Shown in pieces: positions 25,486-35,645 of a stretch of 64,000 bases of DNA. The notes under the pieces are model-generated. The model worked only from the letters and a program-made list of their open reading frames with translations. It was not told the DNA's origin and did not search any database. The DNA lies in NCBI GenBank assembly GCA_017744285.1, contig JAGIBP010000009.1, positions 1 through 64,000 of the forward strand, given 5' to 3'. Numbering within the stretch: the first letter of the stretch is position 1; every line of letters starts with the position of its first letter. A program made the position numbers and the translations under genes. The stretch comes from Variovorax sp. GTDB lineage: Bacteria; Pseudomonadota; Gammaproteobacteria; Burkholderiales; Burkholderiaceae_C.

Positions 25486-27483
25486 TCAGGCGCTGCCCAG
25501 TTCTCGCGCGTAGTCGATGAAGAATTCGAGGCTTGCCGGGTTCTGCATCGCGTCGGGGCTCGCGACCTTCTCGCGCGGCACGCCGAGCAGCAGCTTGCGC
25601 ACCGGCACCTCCATCTTCTTGCCGCTCAGGGTCCGCGGGACGTCGCTGATCTGCAGCACCACGTTGGGCACGTGGCGTGCCGAAGCCTTGGTGCGGATCT
25701 GCGCGCCGATGCGTTCCTTGAGCGCCTCGTCCAGCACCAGGCCGGGCTGCAGCACCACGAAGAGCGGCATGAACGAAGGGCGGCCGAGGTATTCGAGGTC
25801 GACCACCAGGCTGTCGCGCACCTCGGGCAGTTCTTCCACCACGCGGTAGATCTCGGCGGTTCCCATGCGGATGCCGAAGCGGTTGATGGTGCTGTCGGAG
25901 CGCCCGAAGATGACCGAGCTGCCGCGCGTGCTGAAGCGGATCCAGTCGCCATGGCGCCAGACGCCCGGGTAGGTGTCGAAGTAACTCTCGCGATAGCGCT
26001 GGCCCTCGGGGTCGTTCCAGAAGCACACCGGCATCGAGGGCATGGGCTGCGTGATCACCAGTTCGCCGACCTCGTCGACCACCGCGTGGCCGGCTTCGTT
26101 GAACGCATAGGCCGCGACGCCCAGCTCGGCGCACTGGATCTCGCCCGCATGCACCGGCAGGGTGGGCGCGCACGCCACGAAGCCCGACGCGATGTCGGTG
26201 CCGCCGCTGATCGAGGCCAGCCAGAGGTCGGGCTTGACCGCGTCGTACACCCACCGGTACGCATCGATGGGCAGCGGCGAGCCGGTGGCGTTGATGGCGC
26301 GCAGCTTGTCCAGGCGCGCATAGGCGCGGGGACGCAGGCCGTCCTTCATGCAGTTGATGAGGTAGGCCGCGCCGCACCCGAACAGCGTGACGCCCTGTTC
26401 GTCGATGAAGCGCCAGAGCGCATCGGCGTCGGGCCAGGTCGGGTTGCCGTCGTAGAGCACGATGCTGGCGCCGGTGAGCAGGGCGCCGATCTGCAGGTTC
26501 CAGACGATCCATCCGGTGCTGCCCAGGAACAGCAGCCGGTCGCCCTCGCGCAGGTCGTGCTGCAGCGTCATGGTCTTGAGGTGCGTGAGCACGATGCCGC
26601 CGTGGCTGTGGACCATGGCCTTGGGCAGGCCGCTCGTGCCGGAGGAGTACACGATCCACAGCGGATGCTCGAAGGGCAGGCGTTCGTAGCGCGGCGGTGC
26701 GGCAACGCGAACCGCTTCGGCCCAGCCGGTGCCATCGCGCCATTGCGGCACGGCGCCGGACGAAGACGACGCGGGGCCCGGCACGTGGATCACGTGGCGC
26801 ACGCTGGGCAGCCTGGCGAGCAGTTCCTGCACCTGCGGTGCGCGGTCGTGCACCTTGCCGTTGTAGCTGTAGCTGTCCGCGGCGAGCAGCACCTTGGGCT
26901 CGATCTGGGTCAGGCGGTCCAGCACCACCGAGGGCCCCATGTCGGGCGCGCAGCTCGACCAGATGGCGCCGATGCTGGCGCACGCCAGGAAGGCGGTCAC
27001 GGTCTCGGGCCGGTTCGGCAGGTAGCCCGCGACGCGGTCGCCCGGACCGATGCCCCAGCCGCGCAGGGTCGCGGCGAGGGCGGCCGTGTCGCGCTCCAGT
27101 TCGGCCCACGACACCTCGCGCAGCGGCGCGTTCTCGGCGCGCGCGATGATGGCCGGGCGCTGCGTCGTGGCGTTGCGGAACAGGTTTTCGGCGTAGTTCA
27201 GGCGCATGCCGGGGAACCAGCGTGCGCCCGGCATGTCCCGGCTCGCGAGGGCCGGCGTGCGCTCGCCTTCGCCAACGACCTCGAAGTAATCCCAGATCGA
27301 TTGCCAGAAGCGGTCGATGTCCGAGATGGACCAGCGCCACAAGGCGTCATACCCGCCGGTAGGAACGCCGTGCCGGTCGGCCAGCCACGTCTGGAAATGG
27401 TGAAGGCGGCTGGCCCGGACCTGCGCCTCCGAAGGCGACCACAGGCGTTGGCCGTGCCCTTCGGGCAGAGATGAGGTTTGCAT
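25486..27483 (-). CDS. Acetoacetate--CoA ligase
   Basis: Adenylate-forming motifs VYSSGTSGLPKAMVHSHGG, SGGTDIASGF; domain order as in acetoacetyl-CoA synthetases. Confidence 0.9.
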   Translation of the reverse strand: MQTSSLPEGHGQRLWSPSEAQVRASRLHHFQTWLADRHGVPTGGYDALWRWSISDIDRFWQSIWDYFEVVGEGERTPALASRDMPGARWFPGMRLNYAENLFRNATTQRPAIIARAENAPLREVSWAELERDTAALAATLRGWGIGPGDRVAGYLPNRPETVTAFLACASIGAIWSSCAPDMGPSVVLDRLTQIEPKVLLAADSYSYNGKVHDRAPQVQELLARLPSVRHVIHVPGPASSSSGAVPQWRDGTGWAEAVRVAAPPRYERLPFEHPLWIVYSSGTSGLPKAMVHSHGGIVLTHLKTMTLQHDLREGDRLLFLGSTGWIVWNLQIGALLTGASIVLYDGNPTWPDADALWRFIDEQGVTLFGCGAAYLINCMKDGLRPRAYARLDKLRAINATGSPLPIDAYRWVYDAVKPDLWLASISGGTDIASGFVACAPTLPVHAGEIQCAELGVAAYAFNEAGHAVVDEVGELVITQPMPSMPVCFWNDPEGQRYRESYFDTYPGVWRHGDWIRFSTRGSSVIFGRSDSTINRFGIRMGTAEIYRVVEELPEVRDSLVVDLEYLGRPSFMPLFVVLQPGLVLDEALKERIGAQIRTKASARHVPNVVLQISDVPRTLSGKKMEVPVRKLLLGVPREKVASPDAMQNPASLEFFIDYARELGSA

Positions 27484-27625
27484 GGGGGTGTTCCGTGAGC
27501 GTTGCGGGATGGGCCGGGGGCCGTCAGGAAGCCACAGGGGCGCCTGGGTGCCCCGGATTGTTTCGGGCTTCTTCGGGAGCGACCGTTCATTCGGGGACAA
27601 TTGACCACAGGGATAACCCTTGCAC

Positions 27626-28411
27626 ATGGACACGCTTCTTCGCGCAACCCCACGCCTGCCCGCCGAGGCGGCGCCAGCCCCCGAGCCGTCGAGACTGGAC
27701 CTGCCGGCCCTTCTCGCGCGCTCGGGCTGGTATCACGCGCTGCCCCCCGAGGCGCGCGACTGGGTCGCGCCGCGGTTCGTCGAGCGCTTCGTGCCGCGTG
27801 GCCAGCTCGTGGGCGGCCGCGGCGAGATCCCCTCGTGCTGGTTCGGCCTCGTCGATGGTGTCCTCAAGTCCTCCGTGCTCGCCGCGGACGGCCGGGTCTC
27901 GAACCTCGGCGGCATCCTTCCGGGCGCCTGGTTCGGCGAGGGCGGGCTGCTGCGCGCCCGGCCCCGGCACGGCGACTACGTGGCGCTGCGCGACAGCCGG
28001 GTGGCCGAGTTGCCGCTCGACGACTTCTCGCACCTGCTCCAGAGCCAGCCGGCCTTCAAGGACTTCGTCCTCATGCAGGTGACCGAGCGCCTGCACTACT
28101 TCATGGACCAGCTGGGCGAAGCCCGCCTGCTGCGCGCGCCCGCGCAGGTCGCCTACACGCTGTGCGGACTGGCTCATCCGCTGAACAACCCGCTGGGCCT
28201 GCGGCACCTGCCGATCTCGCAGGACGAACTTGCCGCGATCGCGGGTGTGTCGCGCCAGCGCTGCAACCAGGCGCTGGCGCACATGCGGGCCGCCGGCTGG
28301 CTGCAAACGGGGTATGGTGGCCTCACGCTGCTGGACCTCGGAGCCATCGCCACGATGGCGCGCGATGCCCGAGGGGCGGCGGCCGGCGATCTCCACCGCG
28401 TGCTGCGCTGA
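27626..28411 (+). CDS. Crp/Fnr family transcriptional regulator
   Basis: cNMP-like domain plus HTH LPISQDELAAIAGVSRQRCNQALAHMRAAGWL. Confidence 0.88.
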   Translation: MDTLLRATPRLPAEAAPAPEPSRLDLPALLARSGWYHALPPEARDWVAPRFVERFVPRGQLVGGRGEIPSCWFGLVDGVLKSSVLAADGRVSNLGGILPGAWFGEGGLLRARPRHGDYVALRDSRVAELPLDDFSHLLQSQPAFKDFVLMQVTERLHYFMDQLGEARLLRAPAQVAYTLCGLAHPLNNPLGLRHLPISQDELAAIAGVSRQRCNQALAHMRAAGWLQTGYGGLTLLDLGAIATMARDARGAAAGDLHRVLR

Positions 28412-28483
28412 CTCAGCCGTGGCCGCGCATTGAACGCGCGCGCGAATGGCGGGATCGAAGGGAGCACCGGAAAGGAGGCCCGC

Positions 28484-29353
28484 ATGAACAACGCCACGAC
28501 AACGCAGAGGGTCCGCGAGTTCCTCGAAGGGCCGCTCACGCGCCCGGCGCTGCGCAAGTGGCGGCTCCGGCAGTTCCTGTCGCGGGAGGGCTTCACCGCC
28601 TACTTCGGCGTGTTCGACAGCTTCGCCGACGCGCGTCGGTGGCTGCCGGAAAGCCCCGGGTTCGGCAAGGAGGAACTCGCCAGGGAGTTCGTGGACGTGC
28701 GCTGCCGCAGACTCTACGAATACGACTACCCCGTGCTGTGGTGGCTCGCCTCGGCGCTGCGCAGCGGCGCGCGCCGGGTGCTGGACATCGGCGGCTCGGT
28801 CGGCGTTCACTACTACGCCTACAGCCGCTACCTCGAGATGCCCCCGGACCTGCGCTGGCAGATCGTCGAGGTGCCGATGATCGTGTCCCTCGGCCAGGGG
28901 CTGGCCGCGGAGAAGGGCGCATCGGCACTCGATTTCTCGACGGACCTGCGCGCGAGCCTGGCCGACACCGATGCGGACCTCTGGCTCTCGGCCGGCACTC
29001 TCCAGTACATGGAAGACGCGCGGCCGGGCGACCTGCTCGGCCGATGCGCGGCGCGCCCGGCGCACATCCTGCTCAACAAGCTGCCTCTCTACGAAGGCGA
29101 GGACTTCGTGACGGCGCAGAACATCGGCTACGACTGCTTCGCGCCGGTGCAGGTGTTCAACCGCGATCGCCTGATCGGCGAAGTGGAAGCGCGCGGCTAC
29201 GTGCTGCGCGACACATGGGCGGTGCACGAGCGGTCGCTCTATCTGCCGGGCTTTCCGGAACGCTCCCTGCCCAGCTTCAGCGGCCTCTACTTCACGGCCC
29301 GGACTAAGATGCCCGACCGATCACACGCCGCCGAGGCGAAGGAGCCGCAGTGA
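28484..29353 (+). CDS. Methyltransferase of the TIGR04325 type
   Basis: RVLDIGGSVGVHYYAYSRY, LSAGTLQYMED, LLNKLPLYEGEDFVTAQNIG. Confidence 0.8.
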   Translation: MNNATTTQRVREFLEGPLTRPALRKWRLRQFLSREGFTAYFGVFDSFADARRWLPESPGFGKEELAREFVDVRCRRLYEYDYPVLWWLASALRSGARRVLDIGGSVGVHYYAYSRYLEMPPDLRWQIVEVPMIVSLGQGLAAEKGASALDFSTDLRASLADTDADLWLSAGTLQYMEDARPGDLLGRCAARPAHILLNKLPLYEGEDFVTAQNIGYDCFAPVQVFNRDRLIGEVEARGYVLRDTWAVHERSLYLPGFPERSLPSFSGLYFTARTKMPDRSHAAEAKEPQ

Positions 29354-30108
29354 ACGCTCGACGACTGCTCATGTTGATTCTGGGTTCGATGATCTCCCTC
29401 TGCGCGGCCGCGGCGGGCATCGAGGGGCCGACCTGGCGCCTCACCGGCGTACAGGGCCTGGACGCCGGGCTGCTGCCCACCGGGCCCAAGGCCGTCACGG
29501 CGCGCTTCGACGGCGGGCGCGTCTCCGGCTTCTCGGGGTGCAACCGCTTCTTCGGCAGCTACACGCTCAAGCCCGACCAGCTCGTCGTCGGCCGCCTCGC
29601 GGGCTCGATGATGGCGTGCGCCGGCGACGCGATGAAGGTGGAGAGCGCGGTGCACCGTGCGCTGGCCGGCACCTTCCGGCCGGTGGTGAGCGGCGACAGC
29701 CTCACGCTGACGTCGGCGCGCGGCGAGCCGGTGATGAGCTTCCAGGCCGAGCCGGCGCCTCGCCTCGCCGGCTTGCGTTCCACCGTCACCGGCTTCAACA
29801 ACGGCCGGCAGGCGGTGGTGAGCCCGATGCTCGACACCACGATCTCGATGAGCTTCGACGACCGCGTGGTGCGCGGCTTCAGCGGCTGCAACACCTTCCG
29901 CGCGGGCTACACGGTGGAAGGCAACCGCATCACCGTCGGCCCCGTCGCGACCACGCGCCGCGCCTGCGCCCCGGCCGTGATGGAGCAGGAACGGCAATTC
30001 CTCGCGGCGCTCAGGTCGACCACCACCTGGGACTTCAGCGGCGCGCTGCTCGACATGCACCGCGCGGACGGCGAACGGACGCTGACCGGCACGCGCGAAA
30101 CCAGTTGA
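29350..30108 (+). CDS. Secreted protein with two META domains
   Basis: Signal peptide; repeated SGFSGCNRFFGSYTL and RGFSGCNTFRAGYTV blocks. Confidence 0.85.
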   Translation: MNARRLLMLILGSMISLCAAAAGIEGPTWRLTGVQGLDAGLLPTGPKAVTARFDGGRVSGFSGCNRFFGSYTLKPDQLVVGRLAGSMMACAGDAMKVESAVHRALAGTFRPVVSGDSLTLTSARGEPVMSFQAEPAPRLAGLRSTVTGFNNGRQAVVSPMLDTTISMSFDDRVVRGFSGCNTFRAGYTVEGNRITVGPVATTRRACAPAVMEQERQFLAALRSTTTWDFSGALLDMHRADGERTLTGTRETS

Positions 30109-30140
30109 GTATCGGAAATCAAGTCAAGGAAAACACATTC

Positions 30141-30920
30141 ATGGATCTCGGAATCAAGGGCCGCAAGGCCGTCGTCTGCGCTTCGTCCCAGGGCCTCGGA
30201 CTGGCATGCGCCACCTCGCTGGCGCGCGAAGGCTGCACGGTCTGGATCAATGGCCGCACCGAAAGCAAACTGGTCGAAGCGGCGGCGCAGATCGAGCGCG
30301 AGACGGGCCACCGTCCCGCGATCGTGGTGGCCGATATCACGACGGAAGTGGGCCGCGCCGCGCTGCTCGCCGCCTGCCCGGAGGCGGACATCCTCGTGAA
30401 CAACAACGCCGGCCCGGAGCCGGGCAAGATCGCCGACTGGTCCGAGCAGGACTGGCGCGACGCGGTGGAAGGCAACATGCTCGCGCCGATCATGCTGATC
30501 AAGGCCTTGCTGCCTGGCATGCGCGAGCGCAAGTTCGGCCGCATCATCAACATCACGTCGGCCATGGTGAAGTCGCCCAACGCGATGATGGGCCTCTCGG
30601 CGGCGGTGCGCGCGGGGCTCACTGCGCTGTCGAAGTCGGTGCAGCACGATTCGGTGGCCGACAACGTGACCATCAACAATCTCCTGCCCGAGCGCTTCGA
30701 CACGGACCGCCAGCGCTTCATGGCCGAGCGCATGTGCGAGCGCGACGGCATCAGCGTCGAAGAGGCGCGCAGGCGCATCGCCAGCACCATCGCGGCCAAG
30801 CGCTTCGGCAAGCCCCGCGAATTCGGCGACGCCTGCGCGTACCTGTGCAGCGAGCAGGCCAGCTTCATTTCGGGCCAGAACCTGCAGCTTGACGGAGGCT
30901 CCTACGTCGGGCTGGTGTAG
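30141..30920 (+). CDS. SDR family oxidoreductase
   Basis: AVVCASSQGLGLACA, DILVNNNAGPEPG, C-terminal SFISGQNLQLDGGSYVGLV. Confidence 0.9.
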   Translation: MDLGIKGRKAVVCASSQGLGLACATSLAREGCTVWINGRTESKLVEAAAQIERETGHRPAIVVADITTEVGRAALLAACPEADILVNNNAGPEPGKIADWSEQDWRDAVEGNMLAPIMLIKALLPGMRERKFGRIINITSAMVKSPNAMMGLSAAVRAGLTALSKSVQHDSVADNVTINNLLPERFDTDRQRFMAERMCERDGISVEEARRRIASTIAAKRFGKPREFGDACAYLCSEQASFISGQNLQLDGGSYVGLV

Positions 30921-31007
30921 GAGGAGGAGGCGTCGGGCGGCCCGGCGCGCCTCCCTCGCGTTGTGGATGACGCATCGCGGCACGTGTCTCCCAATCGAGG
31001 CTCGATC

Positions 31008-31823
31008 ATGGATTCACGCGAAGTCGCCAAATTCTGGGAAGCCAATGCCGACGCATGGACCCGCCTCGCGCGCCTGGGCATCGACGTCTTCCGCGACGCG
31101 CTGAACAGCCCCGCCTTCTTCAGCATGCTGCCGCCGGTGCACGGGCTCGAGGGGCTCGACGTCGGGTGCGGCGAGGGCGCCAACACGCGCCATCTCGCGC
31201 GGCTCGGCGCGAAGATGATGGCGGTCGACATCGCGCCGACCTTCGTTCGCAACGCGCAGGCCGCCGAAGCCGCCGATCCGCTCGGCGTCGACTACCGCAT
31301 TGCCGACGGCATGGCGCTGCCCTTCGCCGGGGGCTCCTTCGACTTCGTCACGGCCTTCATGTCGCTGATGGACATGCCGGACCCGGTGCGGGCCCTGCAC
31401 GAGGCGAGCCGCGTGCTGCGGCCGGGGGGCTTTCTTCAGTTCTCCATCCTGCATCCCTGCTTCACGCCGCCGCACCGGAAAGTGGTGCGCGACGCGGGCG
31501 GCAGGGCGCGGGCGATCGAGATCGGCGGCTACTTCGAGTCGACCGAGGGCCGCGTCGACACCTGGTGGTTCTCCACGCTGAAGCCGGATGAGCGAAAGCA
31601 GGTCGAGCCCTTCAGGACGCCGATCTTCCACCGCACGCTCAGCGAATGGTTCGACATCGTGATCGGGGCCGGCCTTCTCATCGACAAGATCGGCGAGCCC
31701 ACGGCGGGCGTGGGTTCGGTGCACGAGGATGCGGTGGTCGACGACACGCGCGTCGCGCCGCTGTCGCTGCACATCCGGGCCACCAAGCGGGCGCCGCGCG
31801 CCCGCGGGAAGGTGCTGGCCTGA
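31008..31823 (+). CDS. Class I SAM-dependent methyltransferase
   Basis: LEGLDVGCGEGANTRHLARLGAKMMAVDI. Confidence 0.88.
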   Translation: MDSREVAKFWEANADAWTRLARLGIDVFRDALNSPAFFSMLPPVHGLEGLDVGCGEGANTRHLARLGAKMMAVDIAPTFVRNAQAAEAADPLGVDYRIADGMALPFAGGSFDFVTAFMSLMDMPDPVRALHEASRVLRPGGFLQFSILHPCFTPPHRKVVRDAGGRARAIEIGGYFESTEGRVDTWWFSTLKPDERKQVEPFRTPIFHRTLSEWFDIVIGAGLLIDKIGEPTAGVGSVHEDAVVDDTRVAPLSLHIRATKRAPRARGKVLA

Positions 31824-31974
31824 GTCGCCGGCCCCGGGCGCGGCGCGAGGCCCGTTGTGCACCTTGGTGCTGCGGGATTCCACCAAGGCCCCGCGCCGAG
31901 CCCCGCGGCGCATACTGGCGACAGACCCGCGAGGCCCTTCCCCCAGGGCAGCGGGCGGCAGCAAGGAGACCTCA

Positions 31975-33804
31975 TTGCAGAGAACCAACATTGCCAACCC
32001 GGCCTATTTCCACAAGGTCGTCGATTGCCAGTACGCCTGTCCCGCGCACACCCCCGTCCCCGAATACATCCGGTTGATCGCGCAGCGCCGCTATGGCGAC
32101 GCCTACATGATCAACTGGGTCTCCAACGTCTTTCCCGGCATCCTCGGGCGCACCTGCGACCGGCCCTGCGAGCCGGCCTGCCGCCGCGGGCGCGTCGAGG
32201 AAAGCAACGCCCAGGATCCCGAGCCGGTCGCCATCTGCCGCCTCAAGCGCGTGGCGGCCGACATGAAGGAGGACGTGCGTGCACGCATGCCAAAGGTCGA
32301 GCCGCGCAACGGCAAGCGCGTGGCGTGCGTGGGCGCGGGCCCGGCCTCGCTCACGGTCGCGCGCGATCTCGCGCCGCTCGGCTACGAGGTCACGGTGTTC
32401 GACGGCGAGCCCAAGGCGGGCGGCTTCATCCGCACGCAGATCCCGCGCTTTCGCCTGCCCGAATCGGTGATCGACGAGGAAACCGGCTACATCCTCGACC
32501 TCGGCGTGAAGTTCCGCGGCGGCGAACGCATCGACTCCATGAAGGCGCTGATGGACGAGGGCTGGGACGCGATCTTCGTCGGCTGCGGCGCGCCGCGCGG
32601 GCGCGACCTCGACGTGCCGGGGCGCCAGGAGGCGGCGGCCTCGATCCACATCGGCATCGACTGGCTGGCCTCGGTGTCGTTCGGCCACATCACGCGCATT
32701 GGCCAGCGCGTGATCGTGCTCGGCGGCGGCAACACCGCGATGGACTGCTGCCGCTCCGCGCGCCGCCTGGGCGGCACCGACGTGAAGGTGATCGTGCGCA
32801 GCGGCTTCGACGAGATGAAGGCCTCGCCCTGGGAGAAGGAAGACGCGCAGCACGAAGGCATCCCGATCATCAACTTCCACGTGCCCAAGGAATTCGTGCA
32901 CGAGAACGGCAAGCTCGTCGGCATGCGCTTCGAGATCGTGCGCGCCGAATACGACGCGGAAGGCCGCCGCAAGCTGGTGCCCACCGGCGAGGACGACGCC
33001 TTCTTCGAATGCGACGAGGTGCTGGTCGCGGTGGGGCAGGAGAACGCCTTTCCGTGGATCGAGCGCGACTGCGGCATCGAGTTCGACAAGTGGGGCCTGC
33101 CCAGGCTCGACCGGAGTAGCCTGCAATCGACCGTGCCGCGCGTCTTCTTCGGCGGCGATGCGGCCTTCGGGCCCAAGAACATCATCGAGGCGGTCGCGCA
33201 TGGGCACGAGGCCGCGGTGTCGATCGACAAGCTGCTGCACGGCGAGCCCGTCACGCATCGCCCCGCGCCGATGACCAACCTGGTCTCGCAGAAGATGGGC
33301 ATCCACGAGTGGAGCTACGACAACGACACCTCGAACGACCTGCGCTACCGGGTGCCGTGGGAGAAGGCCGAAAGGGCGCTCGCGAGCATCCGCGTCGAGG
33401 TGGAACTGGGCTTCGACGCGGCCACGGCCTTCAAGGAGGCGCAGCGCTGCCTGAACTGCGACGTGCAGACTGTGTTCACCGAGGCGGCCTGCATCGAGTG
33501 CGATGCCTGCGTCGACATCTGCCCGATGGACTGCATCACCTTCACCGCCAACGGCGAAGAGGCCGAACTGCGCACGCGATTGAAGGCCCCGGCGCTCAAC
33601 CTCGCGCAGGACCTGTACGTGTCCGGCGGGCTCAAGACCGGCCGCGTGATGGTCAAGGACGAGGACGTCTGCCTGCATTGCGGCCTGTGCGCCGAGCGTT
33701 GCCCGACCGGTGCGTGGGACATGCAGAAGTTCCTGCTCAAGACCACGCCGGCCGGCCCGGGGGCGCGCGAGAAGCGCGTGGCGCCGCAGGGAGTCCCCGC
33801 ATGA
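31975..33804 (+). CDS. NAD(P)-binding FAD oxidoreductase (GltD-like) with C-terminal 2x[4Fe-4S] ferredoxin domain (KorC-like partner)
   Basis: TTG start preceded by AAGGAG; CxxxCP N-terminal cluster motifs (RTCDRPCEPACRRGRVEE), Rossmann GAGPASLTVARDL and GGGNTAMDCCRSARRLG, C-terminal CIECDACVDICPMDC ... CLHCGLCAERCPTG. Confidence 0.85.
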   Translation: MQRTNIANPAYFHKVVDCQYACPAHTPVPEYIRLIAQRRYGDAYMINWVSNVFPGILGRTCDRPCEPACRRGRVEESNAQDPEPVAICRLKRVAADMKEDVRARMPKVEPRNGKRVACVGAGPASLTVARDLAPLGYEVTVFDGEPKAGGFIRTQIPRFRLPESVIDEETGYILDLGVKFRGGERIDSMKALMDEGWDAIFVGCGAPRGRDLDVPGRQEAAASIHIGIDWLASVSFGHITRIGQRVIVLGGGNTAMDCCRSARRLGGTDVKVIVRSGFDEMKASPWEKEDAQHEGIPIINFHVPKEFVHENGKLVGMRFEIVRAEYDAEGRRKLVPTGEDDAFFECDEVLVAVGQENAFPWIERDCGIEFDKWGLPRLDRSSLQSTVPRVFFGGDAAFGPKNIIEAVAHGHEAAVSIDKLLHGEPVTHRPAPMTNLVSQKMGIHEWSYDNDTSNDLRYRVPWEKAERALASIRVEVELGFDAATAFKEAQRCLNCDVQTVFTEAACIECDACVDICPMDCITFTANGEEAELRTRLKAPALNLAQDLYVSGGLKTGRVMVKDEDVCLHCGLCAERCPTGAWDMQKFLLKTTPAGPGAREKRVAPQGVPA

Positions 33805-35645
33805 GCGCGACGCTTCCACCCCAGGGCATCGTCCGGCAGATCGAGGCCGTCAACGATTTCGTCATCAAGTTCGCCAACGTCAACGGCTCGGGTTCGGCCT
33901 CGGCCAACGAACTCTTCGCCAAGGCGATCCTGCGCATGGGCGTGCCGGTGAGCCCGCGCAACATCTTCCCGAGCAACATCCAGGGCCTGCCGACCTGGTA
34001 CGAGGTGCGCGTGACCGAAGCGGGCCATCTCGGGCGGCGCGGCGGCACCGACATGATGGTCGCGATGAATCCGCAGACCTGGGATGCCGATGTGGCCGAG
34101 TTGGAGCCCGGCGGCTATCTGTTCTACGACAGCACGCGCGCCCTGCCGCCCTCGAAGTTCCGCGACGACATCCGCGTGATCGGCATGCCGCTCACCGAGA
34201 TCTGCAATGCGGTCTACCAGGACCCGCGCCAGCGGCAGCTGTTCAAGAACATCGTCTACGTGGGCGCGCTCGCGATCCTGCTGGGCATCGACCCCGAAGT
34301 GGTCGAGAAGCTCTTCGGCGAACAGTACAAGGGCAAGGAACGGCTGCTGGCCTCCAACGTGCAGGCCCTGCACCTGGGCTGCGACTTTGCGCGCGAACAC
34401 CTGCGCGAGCCGATCGGCCTGCAGGTGCGGCGCGCCGACCGCGTGGGCAACAAGATCTTCGTGGACGGCAACAGCGCGGCCGCGCTCGGCTGCGTGTACG
34501 GCGGCGCCACGGTGGCGGCGTGGTATCCGATCACGCCGTCGTCGTCAGTCGCCGAGGCCTTCCAGAAGTACTGCGCCAAGTTCCGCGTCGATCCGGCCAC
34601 GGGGCAGCAGCGCTTCGCGATCGTGCAGGCGGAGGACGAGATCGCCTCCATCGGCGTGGTGGTGGGCGCGGGCTGGAACGGCGCGCGCGCCTTCACCGCC
34701 ACCTCGGGGCCGGGCATCTCGCTGATGAGCGAGTTCATCGGGCTGGCGTACTTCGCGGAGATCCCGGTCACGCTCATCAACGTGCAGCGCGGCGGCCCTT
34801 CCACCGGCATGCCCACGCGCACGCAGCAGGCCGACATCCTGGCGTGCGCGTATGCGTCTCATGGCGACACCAAGCACGTGCTGCTCTTTCCCGAAGATCC
34901 GCACGAATGCTTCGAGCATGCGGCGGCCGCGCTCGACCTCGCCGACCGGCTGCAGACGCCGGTGTTCGTGATGACCGACCTCGACATCGGCATGAACCAG
35001 CGCCTGTGCGCGCCCTTCGCGTGGGACGACAGCCGCGCCTACGACCGCGGCAAGGTCATGACCGCCGAGGAACTGGAGGCCGGCCGCGACTTCGGCCGCT
35101 ACAAGGACGTGGACGGCGACGGCATCCCCTGGCGCACGCTGCCGGGCACGCACCCGACCAAGGGCAGCTTCTTCACGCGCGGCACCACGCGCGACGCCTA
35201 TGCGCGCTATTCGGAGCGCGGCCCCGACTACGTCTACAACATGGAGCGGCTGCTGCGCAAGTTCCGCACCGCGGCCACGCTGGTGCCGCAGCCGGTGGTG
35301 CGCCTCGCGGCCGAGAAGACGCCGCTGGGCGTGATCTATTTCGGATCGACCAGCCCGGCCATGCACGAAGCGCTGGAGGCCCTGCAGGCGCGCGGCATCC
35401 AACTCGACGCGATGCGGCTGCGCGCCTTCCCGTTTCCGGACAGCGTCGCGCGCTTCCTCGCGCAGCACGAGAAGGTGTTCGTGGTCGAACAGAACCGCGA
35501 CGCGCAGATGCACACGCTGCTGGTGAACGAACTCGACGTCGACCCGGCGCGGCTCGTGCGCGTGCTGCACTTCGACGGCACGCCGATCACGGCGCGCTTC
35601 ATCACCGAGACGATTTCCGAGCGCGTGAACAAGGAGCGTGCATGA
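33801..35645 (+). CDS. 2-oxoacid:acceptor oxidoreductase subunit alpha (KorA-like, gamma-alpha fusion)
   Basis: NVNGSGSASANELFAKAILRMGVPVSP, AWYPITPSSSVAEAF, TATSGPGISLMSEFIGLAYFAEIPV. Confidence 0.92.
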   Translation: MSATLPPQGIVRQIEAVNDFVIKFANVNGSGSASANELFAKAILRMGVPVSPRNIFPSNIQGLPTWYEVRVTEAGHLGRRGGTDMMVAMNPQTWDADVAELEPGGYLFYDSTRALPPSKFRDDIRVIGMPLTEICNAVYQDPRQRQLFKNIVYVGALAILLGIDPEVVEKLFGEQYKGKERLLASNVQALHLGCDFAREHLREPIGLQVRRADRVGNKIFVDGNSAAALGCVYGGATVAAWYPITPSSSVAEAFQKYCAKFRVDPATGQQRFAIVQAEDEIASIGVVVGAGWNGARAFTATSGPGISLMSEFIGLAYFAEIPVTLINVQRGGPSTGMPTRTQQADILACAYASHGDTKHVLLFPEDPHECFEHAAAALDLADRLQTPVFVMTDLDIGMNQRLCAPFAWDDSRAYDRGKVMTAEELEAGRDFGRYKDVDGDGIPWRTLPGTHPTKGSFFTRGTTRDAYARYSERGPDYVYNMERLLRKFRTAATLVPQPVVRLAAEKTPLGVIYFGSTSPAMHEALEALQARGIQLDAMRLRAFPFPDSVARFLAQHEKVFVVEQNRDAQMHTLLVNELDVDPARLVRVLHFDGTPITARFITETISERVNKERA

